Below are positions 55,778 to 63,254 of a stretch of DNA of 64,000 bases, one piece after another. Source of the stretch: Paracoccus sp. (in: a-proteobacteria). GTDB lineage: Bacteria; Pseudomonadota; Alphaproteobacteria; Rhodobacterales; Rhodobacteraceae. A program made the translations under genes and the position numbers. The number at the start of each line of letters is the position of its first letter. The first letter of the stretch is position 1. The stretch covers positions 1 through 64,000 of the forward strand of contig NZ_JAUNPC010000004.1 of the NCBI RefSeq assembly GCF_030536915.1, given 5' to 3'. A model generated the notes under the pieces. The model was not told the DNA's origin, did not search any database, and saw only the letters and a program-made list of their open reading frames with translations.

Positions 55778-58036
55778 TCAGGCGATCAGCAGATCGTCCC
55801 GCAGCGCGTCGAGCGTCACCCCGTCGATCCGCAGCAGGCCGCCAAGGATGTCCAGACCCACCCCGCCGCCACTTTCGCTTGCCCGCGCAACCAGGTCCCC
55901 TGCGGAAAACCCGGCCGACCGCGCGCCGTCGATGCGGATCGCGTCCAGGTCGTCCTGAAAGTCCAGAACCCGCCCGGCCTGCCCGGCGGTGAAGACAAAG
56001 ACATCGGCGCCGCCGCCACCGGACATCTCGTCCCGGCCGCCGCCGCCGATCAGCAGGTTGCGGGCGCCGTTGCCGATCAGGACATTGTCCGTGCCATTGC
56101 CGGTCACCTGCACCGCAAGATCGCCCTCGACCACCACCTTCTCGACATGGGCGCCCAGAACGATGTCGTGGCGGGTGATGACGGTGTCGAAGCCGCCGCC
56201 CGCCGCCTCGACGATGGTGTCGAAGCGGTCGCGCAGATACAGGTCGTCGCCGTCGCCCCCGACCAGCCGGTCCGCGCCCGCGTTCCCGTCCAGCGTGTCG
56301 TCGCCCGCCATCCCGAACAGGGTGTCGTTGCCCGCGGCCCCCGACAGGTAGTTCGCCTGGCTGTTGCCCGCCACCGTGTTGGCCCCGGCATTGCCGGTCC
56401 CGTATTTCGCGAAGGACTGGATCAGCAGCAGCGCCTCGAGATGCTCGGGCAGCGTGAAGTTGACGGTGGCGCGCACCCGGTCGATGCCGCCATCCGCCGC
56501 CTCGACCAGCCGGTCCAGCGCATCGGCGATGTAAAGGTCGTCGCCCGGCCCGCCTATCAGCCGGTCGGCGCCCGCGCCGCCCTCAAGCGTGTCCTGACCC
56601 TCATGGCCGTGGATCGTGTCCATCCCGGCCCCGCCGATCAGCCGGTTGGCCGCCGCATTGCCCCGGATCAGGTCGTTGCCGCCCCCCGCGACCAAGTTCT
56701 CGATCACCGTGCCCTCGGCGATCGACAGGTTGCCGATCAGCCCGTAGACGCTGGAAACCGCGCCGCCCCGCAGGTCGATGCTCTGCGCCGCCCGGTCGGA
56801 CCCGAGCCGCAGCCAGTCGCTGCCGCCCTGGTCAAAGATCGTCATGGCGACGCCCGCGCCCGCCACCATCAGCCCGTTCGCCATCCCGAGGGCGCCCGCG
56901 ACCGTGCCGCCTTCGCCCCAGACGGAATTGCCGGCGTTGAGGCCGCGCGGCCTGCCATAAAGGTCGTGCATCGCGATGATGTCGGCCCTCATGGGGGTCA
57001 CGGCATAGGCATAGCTGGCATCGATCACCGTGTTGTCGGCCTGGCTGAAATAGGACATGAGCGAGGCCTGCCAACTGTCGTTGGCATAAGCGTTGTCGGT
57101 GCCGAAACTGGCGCTGCCGTCATAGGGACCGGCATGGCCCAGACCCAGCGCATGGCCGATCTCGTGCAGGCAGGTCTGGTAGAAATAGCTGTCGAAGCCC
57201 GCCGAAGGCCCCTCGGCCCAGTCCGCCGGGATGTTGATCAGCGACGAGACGACAACCGCATCGCCCGCCGTCGGCATCGCATAGGCCCCGCCGGGGTCGT
57301 CGTTGACAAAGAGGATGCTGGCCGCCCCGCCCGCGCGCGAGGCGGTGTCGAAGCGCAGCCCCGTCACCTCGGACCAAGCGTTCAGGGCCATCCGCGCCAT
57401 CCGCTGCTCGGCCGCGCCCAGATGCGAGATGTCGCAGCTCAGGACCGAGCCCTGCCGCGCGTCATGGGCATGGCGGAAATAGCCGTGATCCGTCCAGTAG
57501 CCGTCGGTCAGGTAGCGGGCGATCTCGGTCATCGTCAGCAGGTCCGAACCGGGGCCGGGCCCCGGACGCGTGGGCGCATGGCTGATCCGGTAGCTGCCGG
57601 CATGGGCGGAAAACCCGCTGGCCACGAGATAATGGATGCCGCTGGAGGTCGCGGCATAGGTGAACTCGGAACGGTCCAGCGCACCCGCGTCGTCACTGTA
57701 GGCAAGGCTCGCGCCCTTGGCATCGACCAGCTCAAGCACGGTGTCGGCCAGCGAGATCCCCTCCATCCGGAAGGTCCGGCGCTGCCCCGCCGTCAGGCTG
57801 ACGGCAATCCAGTCGGTGTCCTGCGCCGCCCCGATGCTGCCTTGGAAGACATCCCCTTCGGGCAGGAAATAGCGGGTGCCGCTGTCCGACGGCGCGTCCC
57901 CATCCTCGCGCAGCGTGGCGCGAGAGGAGCCATGGTCAGGAACGGACGGCGGCAATTTCCCCCGGAACGACGCTGCGGCCACGGCATGATCTCCGGCTGG
58001 ACAAGGGGACACCATGCGGGCGCCCTGGTCCATCAT
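55778..58036 (-). CDS. Serralysin-type (M10B) metalloprotease with RTX repeats
   Basis: A secreted zinc protease of about 752 residues. A pre-peptidase C-terminal-like beta domain (about 55-130) is followed by the catalytic domain with HEIGHALGLGHAGPYDGSA (HExxHxxGxxH, near 290) and the Met-turn in SLMSYFSQADN. The C-terminal half (about 430-690) carries RTX calcium-binding nonapeptides (GGAGMDTIHGHEGQDTLEGGAGADRLIGG; GNAGADRLVGGDGDDLY), ending with a serralysin-type DVFVFTAG...DDLLIA. Such proteins leave by type I secretion with a C-terminal signal; no ABC/HlyD/TolC genes are nearby. The start is uncertain (ATGs at 58036, 58033, 58015). Confidence 0.9.
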   Translation of the reverse strand: MMDQGARMVSPCPAGDHAVAAASFRGKLPPSVPDHGSSRATLREDGDAPSDSGTRYFLPEGDVFQGSIGAAQDTDWIAVSLTAGQRRTFRMEGISLADTVLELVDAKGASLAYSDDAGALDRSEFTYAATSSGIHYLVASGFSAHAGSYRISHAPTRPGPGPGSDLLTMTEIARYLTDGYWTDHGYFRHAHDARQGSVLSCDISHLGAAEQRMARMALNAWSEVTGLRFDTASRAGGAASILFVNDDPGGAYAMPTAGDAVVVSSLINIPADWAEGPSAGFDSYFYQTCLHEIGHALGLGHAGPYDGSASFGTDNAYANDSWQASLMSYFSQADNTVIDASYAYAVTPMRADIIAMHDLYGRPRGLNAGNSVWGEGGTVAGALGMANGLMVAGAGVAMTIFDQGGSDWLRLGSDRAAQSIDLRGGAVSSVYGLIGNLSIAEGTVIENLVAGGGNDLIRGNAAANRLIGGAGMDTIHGHEGQDTLEGGAGADRLIGGPGDDLYIADALDRLVEAADGGIDRVRATVNFTLPEHLEALLLIQSFAKYGTGNAGANTVAGNSQANYLSGAAGNDTLFGMAGDDTLDGNAGADRLVGGDGDDLYLRDRFDTIVEAAGGGFDTVITRHDIVLGAHVEKVVVEGDLAVQVTGNGTDNVLIGNGARNLLIGGGGRDEMSGGGGADVFVFTAGQAGRVLDFQDDLDAIRIDGARSAGFSAGDLVARASESGGGVGLDILGGLLRIDGVTLDALRDDLLIA

Positions 58037-58075
58037 ATCCCGCTGCTCAGGCAGGCCGCAACCGCAGGGGGTGCG

Positions 58076-59236
58076 TCACAGCATCTCGACCGCCAGCGCC
58101 GTGCCCTCGCCGCCACCGATGCAGATGGCGGCGATGCCGCGCTTGCCGCCCTGCTGGCGCAGCGCGTTGATCAGGGTGACGACGATCCGCGCCCCCGAGG
58201 CGCCGATGGGATGCCCCAGCGCGCAGGCGCCGCCGTTGACGTTCACGCGGTCGGGCGACAGGCCCATCTTCTGCATGAAGGCCATGGGGACGACGGCGAA
58301 GGCCTCGTTCACCTCCCACAGATCGACGTCGTCCTTGGACCAGCCGAGCTTCGCCAGCAGCTTTTCCGCAGCCGGCACGGGCGCGGTCGGAAACTCGGCC
58401 GGGGCCTGCGCGTGGCCGGCATGGCCCACGATCCGGGCAATGGCGCCCGTGGGGTCGTCCGACAGCACCAGCGCCGCCGCCCCGTCCGAGATGGATGACG
58501 AATTCGCCGCAGTCACCGTCCCGTCCTTGCGGAAGGCGGGCTTCAGCGTCGGGATCTTGTCGGGCCGCGCGTTGCCCGGCTGCTCGTCGGTGTCCACCAG
58601 CGTCTCGCCGGTGCGGGTCGCGACCTTCACGCCCACGACCTCGTCGGCGAATCGCCCCTCGGTGATCGCCGCCTGCGCGCGGGTCAGGGAACGCATGGCG
58701 TATTCGTCCTGCGCCGCCCTGGTGAACTGGAATTCCTCGGCGCAATCCTCGGCAAAGGCGCCCATCAGGCGGCCCTTGTCATAGGCGTCCTCCAGCCCGT
58801 CGAGGAACATGGAATCGACCACCTGCCCGTGGCCCAACCGCGCACCGCCGCGCATCTTCGGCAGAAGGTAAGGGGCGTTGGTCATGCTCTCCATCCCCCC
58901 CGCGACAATGGTGCGGGCCGAGCCTGCGCGGATCGCGTCCGAGGCCGTCATCAGCGCCTGCATCCCCGATCCGCACATCTTGTTCAGCGTGACCGCCGGC
59001 ACCGACTGCGGCAGCCCCGCCCCTAGCGCCGCCTGCCGCGCCGGGGCCTGCCCCTGCCCCGCGGGCAGGACGCAGCCCATCAGCACCTCGTCCACCTGTG
59101 CGCTGTCGACGCCTGCGCGCGACAGCGCCCCGGCGATGGCGGCGGCGCCCAGTTCAGGGGCGGTCAGGGGCGACAGGGCGCCCTGCATTCCCCCCATGGG
59201 GGTGCGGACGGCGGCATGGATGTAGACGGGGGTCAT
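58076..59236 (-). CDS. Acetyl-CoA C-acyltransferase (thiolase)
   Basis: A 386-residue thiolase. The acyl-accepting cysteine is in TLNKMCGSGMQALMTASDAI (near residue 88). The histidine in VNEAFAVVPMAF and the second active-site pair in VNVNGGACALGHPIGASGAR complete the catalytic set. It could be the biosynthetic enzyme that makes acetoacetyl-CoA (for example for polyhydroxybutyrate) or a degradative 3-ketothiolase; no phaB, phaC or fatty-acid genes are adjacent to decide. It lies upstream of the RTX protease on the same strand. Confidence 0.92.
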   Translation of the reverse strand: MTPVYIHAAVRTPMGGMQGALSPLTAPELGAAAIAGALSRAGVDSAQVDEVLMGCVLPAGQGQAPARQAALGAGLPQSVPAVTLNKMCGSGMQALMTASDAIRAGSARTIVAGGMESMTNAPYLLPKMRGGARLGHGQVVDSMFLDGLEDAYDKGRLMGAFAEDCAEEFQFTRAAQDEYAMRSLTRAQAAITEGRFADEVVGVKVATRTGETLVDTDEQPGNARPDKIPTLKPAFRKDGTVTAANSSSISDGAAALVLSDDPTGAIARIVGHAGHAQAPAEFPTAPVPAAEKLLAKLGWSKDDVDLWEVNEAFAVVPMAFMQKMGLSPDRVNVNGGACALGHPIGASGARIVVTLINALRQQGGKRGIAAICIGGGEGTALAVEML

Positions 59237-59317
59237 GGGGTTCTCGCGTGCTTACGGTTTGGCAAGGAATCTGCGCTAACCATGGTCGCAACGAAGGATT
59301 CGCTGCAAGGGGCCGGA

Positions 59318-59665
59318 ATGGACATCACGATCGAGGAGATCGAGGGCGGCGTGCGCGCCCGCGTCGGGGACACGCGGCTGGACGCGGCGATTTCGATCCG
59401 CTTCAAGGACCGCCTGCGGGAAATCATGTCGCGTCACGGGCCATGCCTGCTGCTGGACCTGTCGGCGGTGACGTTCATGGACAGCTCCGGCCTGGGCGCG
59501 ATCCTCGCGATCCGCCGGGCGCTGCCGCCGGGCCACCGGATCGAGCTGACAGGCCTGACCCCCAATGTCGACCGGGTGTTCCGCCTGACGCGGATGGACC
59601 TGGTCTTCACCATCCACGGCGGCGTGGCCGATCCCGCGCCGCAGGCCGAAGGAACCGGACCATGA
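59318..59665 (+). CDS. STAS-domain anti-sigma factor antagonist
   Basis: A 115-residue SpoIIAA/RsbV-like protein. The STAS core is clear: LLLDLSAVTFMDSSGLGAILAIRRALPPG, where the serine after Asp (SSG) is the one phosphorylated by partner kinases. ATG at 59318 is chosen because AAGGGG sits five bases upstream; ATG at 59282 lacks a site. Its stop overlaps the start of an HATPase anti-sigma kinase, so the two form a partner-switching pair. No sigma factor or phosphatase gene is adjacent. Confidence 0.9.
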   Translation: MDITIEEIEGGVRARVGDTRLDAAISIRFKDRLREIMSRHGPCLLLDLSAVTFMDSSGLGAILAIRRALPPGHRIELTGLTPNVDRVFRLTRMDLVFTIHGGVADPAPQAEGTGP

Positions 59666-60189
59666 GCCGGTCAGAAGCCGCCGAGCCGATGTTCCACCGC
59701 ATCCTCGACGCTGACCCGTTTGCGGTGCAGCAGGCGCTGATGGACGCGCATGACAGATTCGCGGGCGCGGTCCCGGACGACGCGCTGGCGCGGATGGAAC
59801 TGGTGGTGGCCGAGATCCTCAACAACATCGCCCAGCACGGGACGGGGATGGGGAAAGAGCCTGCGACGCACGGCCCGCGCCGCCTGCCCGTAACCATTCA
59901 TCTGACCGTCACCGGCCACGCGGGCGGGCTGGCCTGCGCGATCAGCGACAACGGCCCGCCGCTGCCGCCGGCCTGCCTTGCGGGGCCGGACCAGCCGCCC
60001 TCGCCCCAGCTTGCGGCGCTGCGCGCGGGCGGGTTCGGCTGGGTCATCATCCGCGACCTCACCCGGTCGCTGTTCTACTTCCGCGAACGCAGCCGCAACG
60101 TGCTGTGCTTCAACATCCCCCGGCGCGAGGATGACGTCCCCCTGCAGGGCGGCGATCCGCCGGTCGCGCGGGCGGCGGGGGCGGCCTGA
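59662..60189 (+). CDS. HATPase anti-sigma/serine-kinase protein (RsbW-like)
   Basis: A 175-residue protein with a GHKL/HATPase_c_2 fold. The ATP-binding N box is MELVVAEILNNIAQHG (near residue 50), the G1 box CAISDNGPPLPPA, and the later glycine-rich segment GGFGWVIIRDLTRSLFYFRERSRNVLCFNIP. Such proteins sequester a sigma factor or phosphorylate the STAS antagonist. The start overlaps the STAS stop (ATGA), a typical switch pair. The target sigma factor must be elsewhere; a role in general stress or envelope signalling is only a guess. Confidence 0.9.
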   Translation: MSRSEAAEPMFHRILDADPFAVQQALMDAHDRFAGAVPDDALARMELVVAEILNNIAQHGTGMGKEPATHGPRRLPVTIHLTVTGHAGGLACAISDNGPPLPPACLAGPDQPPSPQLAALRAGGFGWVIIRDLTRSLFYFRERSRNVLCFNIPRREDDVPLQGGDPPVARAAGAA

Positions 60190-60196
60190 CGCGGGC

Positions 60197-62068
60197 TCAG
60201 TCCCCGGGATGGAAATGGTCGTGGATGGTCTTGGCCATCGTGGCCGAGATGCCCGGCGCAGCCTGCAGGTCCTCAAGCCCCGCCCGCGCCACGGCCTTGG
60301 CGCTGCCGAAATGCGCCAGCAGCGCGCGCTTGCGGGCCGCGCCCACGCCCGCGATCTCGTCCAAGGGGTTCGCCATCGCCTGCTTCGTGCGCCGCGCACG
60401 GTGGGTGCCGATGGCCCAGCGATGCGCCTCGTCCCGCAGGCGCTGGGTGAAATACAGCACCGGGTCGTTCATCGGCAGCGCCTTGGGGCGCTGGCCGGGG
60501 CGGTGGAACTCCTCTTTCCCGTGGTCGCGGTCCTCACCCTTCGCGACGCCGATCATGGGGATGTCCTCGACCCCCATCTCGGCCATGATCCCGGCGACCG
60601 CCGAGACCTGACCCGCGCCGCCGTCGATCAGCAGCAGGTCGGGCCAAGCCTCGCTTTGCCGGTCGGGGTCCTCCTTCAGCAGGCGCGAAAAACGCCGGGT
60701 CAGCACCTCGCGCATCATGCCGAAGTCGTCGCCGGGCGTGATCTCGGTGCCCTTGATGTTGAACTTGCGATACTGGCTTTTCATCCAGCCCTCGGGGCCC
60801 GCGACGATCATGCCGCCGACGGGGGCCGAGCCCTGAATGTGGCTGTTGTCATAAACCTCGATCCGGCGCGGGACCACGGGCAGGTCGAAGGCCTCGGCCA
60901 GCCCCTCCAGCAGCCGCCTTTGCGTGGCGCTTTCGGCCAGACGGCGGGCAAGGCTTTCCCGTGCGTTCCGCAGGGCGTTGGCGACCAGCGCCGCCTTTTC
61001 CCCACGCTGCGGCACGCCCACCGCCACGCGGCGGCCCGCGCGGTCCGACAGCAGCCGCGCGACGAGGTCCTGGTCCTCGGTCCCATGGCTCAGCAGGATC
61101 AGCCGCGGCGGCACCTTGTCGTCGTAGAACTGGGCCAAGAAGGCCTGCATGATCTCCTCGGCCGATTCCGAGCCGCCCGTGCGGGGATAGAAGTCGCGGT
61201 TCCCCCAGCTCTGGTTGCCGCGGATGAAGAAGACCTGCACGCAGGCCTGCCCGGCCTCCATGTGCAGGGCCACGACGTCGGCCTCGGCCACGCCCTTGGG
61301 GTTGATCGCCTGCACCGACTGAACGGCGGTCAGCGCCTTGATCCGGTCCCGCAGGGCGGCGGCGCGTTCGTATTCCATCGCTTCCGCCGCCTCGGCCATG
61401 TCCTCGGCCAGCCGCGCCTGCACCGCCGTGGACCGCCCCTGCAGGAAGCGTTCGGCATCCGCGACCAGATCGGCATAGGCGCCCTCGTCGATGCGGCCGA
61501 CGCAGGGGGCGCTGCAGCGCTTGATCTGGTGCAGCAAGCAGGGCCGGGTACGGGACGAGAAGGTCGCGTCCGTGCAGGATCGCAGCAGGAACACCCGCTG
61601 CAACTGGTTCAACGTCCGGTTCACCGCCCCCGCGCTGGCGAAGGGGCCGTAATAGTCGCCCTTTTCCGACTTGGCCCCCCGGTGCTTCTTGATCTGCGGA
61701 AAGGCGTGCGACTTGGCGACAAGGATATTCGGGAAGGACTTGTCGTCGCGCAGCAGCACGTTGTAGCGCGGCTTGAGCTGCTTGATGAGGTTCTGTTCCA
61801 GCAGCAGCGCCTCGGTTTCCGTGCGCGTGGTCAGGAACATCATGGAGGCCGTCTCGCGGATCATCCGCGCGATCCGCCCCGAATGGCCCGAGGGGCGGGC
61901 ATAGTTCGACACCCGCGCCTTCAGGTTCCGCGCCTTGCCGACGTAAAGCACCGCGCCTTGCGCATCGAGCATGCGGTAGACGCCGGGGCTGGAATCCAGC
62001 CTGCGGCAGTAATCGGCGATCAGCCGGTGGCCGGTCAGCACATCGGGGGTGGGGGCAGAGTCGTCCAT
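60197..62068 (-). CDS. uvrC: Excinuclease ABC subunit C
   Basis: A 623-residue nucleotide-excision-repair nuclease that makes both cuts around UvrB-bound lesions. The N-terminal GIY-YIG domain is [33 protein letters not shown] cysteine-containing segment ([24 protein letters not shown]) and the UVR motif ([19 protein letters not shown]) follow. The C-terminal RNase H-like domain ([25 protein letters not shown]) and tandem HhH ([35 protein letters not shown]) complete it. Converges on the anti-sigma gene with a seven-base gap. Confidence 0.96.
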   Translation of the reverse strand: MDDSAPTPDVLTGHRLIADYCRRLDSSPGVYRMLDAQGAVLYVGKARNLKARVSNYARPSGHSGRIARMIRETASMMFLTTRTETEALLLEQNLIKQLKPRYNVLLRDDKSFPNILVAKSHAFPQIKKHRGAKSEKGDYYGPFASAGAVNRTLNQLQRVFLLRSCTDATFSSRTRPCLLHQIKRCSAPCVGRIDEGAYADLVADAERFLQGRSTAVQARLAEDMAEAAEAMEYERAAALRDRIKALTAVQSVQAINPKGVAEADVVALHMEAGQACVQVFFIRGNQSWGNRDFYPRTGGSESAEEIMQAFLAQFYDDKVPPRLILLSHGTEDQDLVARLLSDRAGRRVAVGVPQRGEKAALVANALRNARESLARRLAESATQRRLLEGLAEAFDLPVVPRRIEVYDNSHIQGSAPVGGMIVAGPEGWMKSQYRKFNIKGTEITPGDDFGMMREVLTRRFSRLLKEDPDRQSEAWPDLLLIDGGAGQVSAVAGIMAEMGVEDIPMIGVAKGEDRDHGKEEFHRPGQRPKALPMNDPVLYFTQRLRDEAHRWAIGTHRARRTKQAMANPLDEIAGVGAARKRALLAHFGSAKAVARAGLEDLQAAPGISATMAKTIHDHFHPGD

Positions 62069-62142
62069 GTGGCCTAGAAAGTGATTCCGCTCTCAGCCCG
62101 CAAGTGCAGGGTGGATGCAACCGGATTTGAGTCCACCGATTT

Positions 62143-62151
62143 TGTGGATAA
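62143..62151 (-). other. DnaA-box match
   Basis: TGTGGATAA is the exact reverse complement of the consensus TTATCCACA. TTTGTGGAA follows six bases later as a weaker partner. A single good box is not an origin; it could titrate DnaA or regulate transcription. Confidence 0.4.
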
Positions 62152-62207
62152 GTTTGTGGAACGCCTGCGGAGCAACATCGCCCCGATCAGGATTCACTGG
62201 GCTTTCC

Positions 62208-62236
62208 TTGTTTTGCCTAAAAAATAGGCACATAAT
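62208..62236 (+). promoter_or_regulatory. Promoter with palindromic operator in its spacer
   Basis: TTGTTT (62208-62213) and CATAAT (62231-62236) are exactly 17 bases apart. The spacer contains the perfect inverted repeat GCCTA-AAAAA-TAGGC (62215-62229). A repressor bound there would block RNA polymerase. Downstream on this strand there is no protein gene, so an RNA product is conceivable. Confidence 0.45.
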
Positions 62237-62369
62237 CAGCCCTTTGTTTTTGCTGGAAATTTTCTATCCATGTTGCAAGCCGATGATTTACCGTGAATAA
62301 TCATGAAGCTTGCGTGACGGCCTGCGGCGGCGTGGGACAAACTGCCGCTGCGTCAATGACGGGCGGGAA

Positions 62370-63149
62370 TCAGCCGCCGATGATGTCGGGTGTCCGCCAG
62401 CCCAGATGCTGCCCGCCGTCCACGCAGATCAACTGCCCCGTCACCGCCCTGGCGTCGAGCAGGTAGAGAAGCGCCCTGACGATATCCCCGGCATCCGCCC
62501 CCCGCTGCAGGATGGTGGCGGCGCGCTGGCGGGCAAAGTGCTCCTCGCTCTGCCTTGCGCCCTGCACTGTCGGACCGGGACCGATGGCATTGACGCGGAT
62601 GTGGGGCGCGAGCGCCTGCGCCGAGGTGCGGGTCAGCGCCCAGAGCCCGGCCTTGGCCAGCGAATAGGTCATGAAACCCGGCGTCGGTTTCAGCACCCGC
62701 TGGTCGATCATGTTGACGACCAGTCCATGCGCGACGGGCTCGCCATGGGTTTCCGGCGCGGGCGGCAGTTGCGCGGCGAAGGCTTGCGTCAGCACGAAGG
62801 GCGCCCGCAGGTTGGACCCGATATGGCGGTCCCAGCTTTCGCGGGTCGCGGTCCCCAGCGTGTCGTATTCGAAGATCGAGGCGTTGTTGACCAGCACCGT
62901 GAGCGGCCCCATCGCCTGCGCGACCGCGGGGATCAGGGCCTGCGTGGCATCCTCGTCCAGCAGGTCGGCATGGAAGGCCTGCGCCCGGATGCCGAAGGCG
63001 CGAGCCTCGGCGGCGGTGTCCTCGGCCTCAACGGCCGAGCCGTTGTAGTGGATGGCGACGTCCTGCCCGCGTTCCGCCAGCGCCAGGGCCATGGCACGAC
63101 CCAGCCGCCTTGCGGCGCCGGTGACCAGCGCCACGCCCTCAGCGGCCAA
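62370..63149 (-). CDS. SDR-family oxidoreductase (pteridine-reductase/FolM-like)
   Basis: A 259-residue short-chain dehydrogenase/reductase. The NADP-binding motif is ALVTGAARRLGRAMALALAERG (TGxxxxxG), NNAS is at NNASIF, and the catalytic Tyr-xxx-Lys is in FMTYSLAKAGLWALTR. The overall pattern, including MIDQRVLKPTPGF and GPGPTVQGARQSEEHF, resembles the dihydromonapterin/pteridine reductase group, although other SDR functions cannot be excluded. It begins with TTG, overlapping the end of a small upstream gene; a GTG at 63134 is an alternative. Confidence 0.88.
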   Translation of the reverse strand: MAAEGVALVTGAARRLGRAMALALAERGQDVAIHYNGSAVEAEDTAAEARAFGIRAQAFHADLLDEDATQALIPAVAQAMGPLTVLVNNASIFEYDTLGTATRESWDRHIGSNLRAPFVLTQAFAAQLPPAPETHGEPVAHGLVVNMIDQRVLKPTPGFMTYSLAKAGLWALTRTSAQALAPHIRVNAIGPGPTVQGARQSEEHFARQRAATILQRGADAGDIVRALLYLLDARAVTGQLICVDGGQHLGWRTPDIIGG

Positions 63150-63252
63150 GGGGCAGGCCCAGAAGGCGGGCGATCAGGCGGCGGAAGCCGGGGCCGAAGG
63201 CCAGCGCCATCGCCACCATGATCAGCAGGAACAGGATCACCACCTTCAGCAT
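63139..63252 (-). CDS. 37-residue single-pass membrane protein
   Basis: Minus-strand ATG at 63252 opens MLKVVILFLLIMVAMALAF, a membrane helix, followed by the basic tail GPGFRRLIARLLGLPLGR and TGA. The frame lies exactly between an sppA-type peptidase (2 bases upstream) and the SDR gene, whose TTG it overlaps by 11 bases, so it is well packed into the operon. Small proteins of this form are easily missed. Function unknown. Confidence 0.7.
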   Translation of the reverse strand: MLKVVILFLLIMVAMALAFGPGFRRLIARLLGLPLGR

Positions 63253-63254
63253 TG

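Larger units (their letters stand above)
62069..62369. other. AT-rich intergenic spacer, no supported protein gene
   Basis: The 301 bases between uvrC and the SDR gene are far richer in A+T than the rest, especially 62205-62300. They contain a DnaA-box match, a plus-strand promoter with an internal palindrome, and no convincing coding frame (a 61-codon frame from 62115 has no ribosome-binding site and an unlikely composition). A small RNA or regulatory element is possible. Confidence 0.6.

Noticed and set aside
62115..62300. A 61-codon plus-strand frame in the AT-rich spacer
   Set aside because: It starts before the likely promoter, has no ribosome-binding site and an unlikely composition; a non-coding role fits better.
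62069..62369. Replication origin near uvrC
   Set aside because: Only one exact DnaA box, and no dnaA, parAB, repABC or hemE genes nearby.
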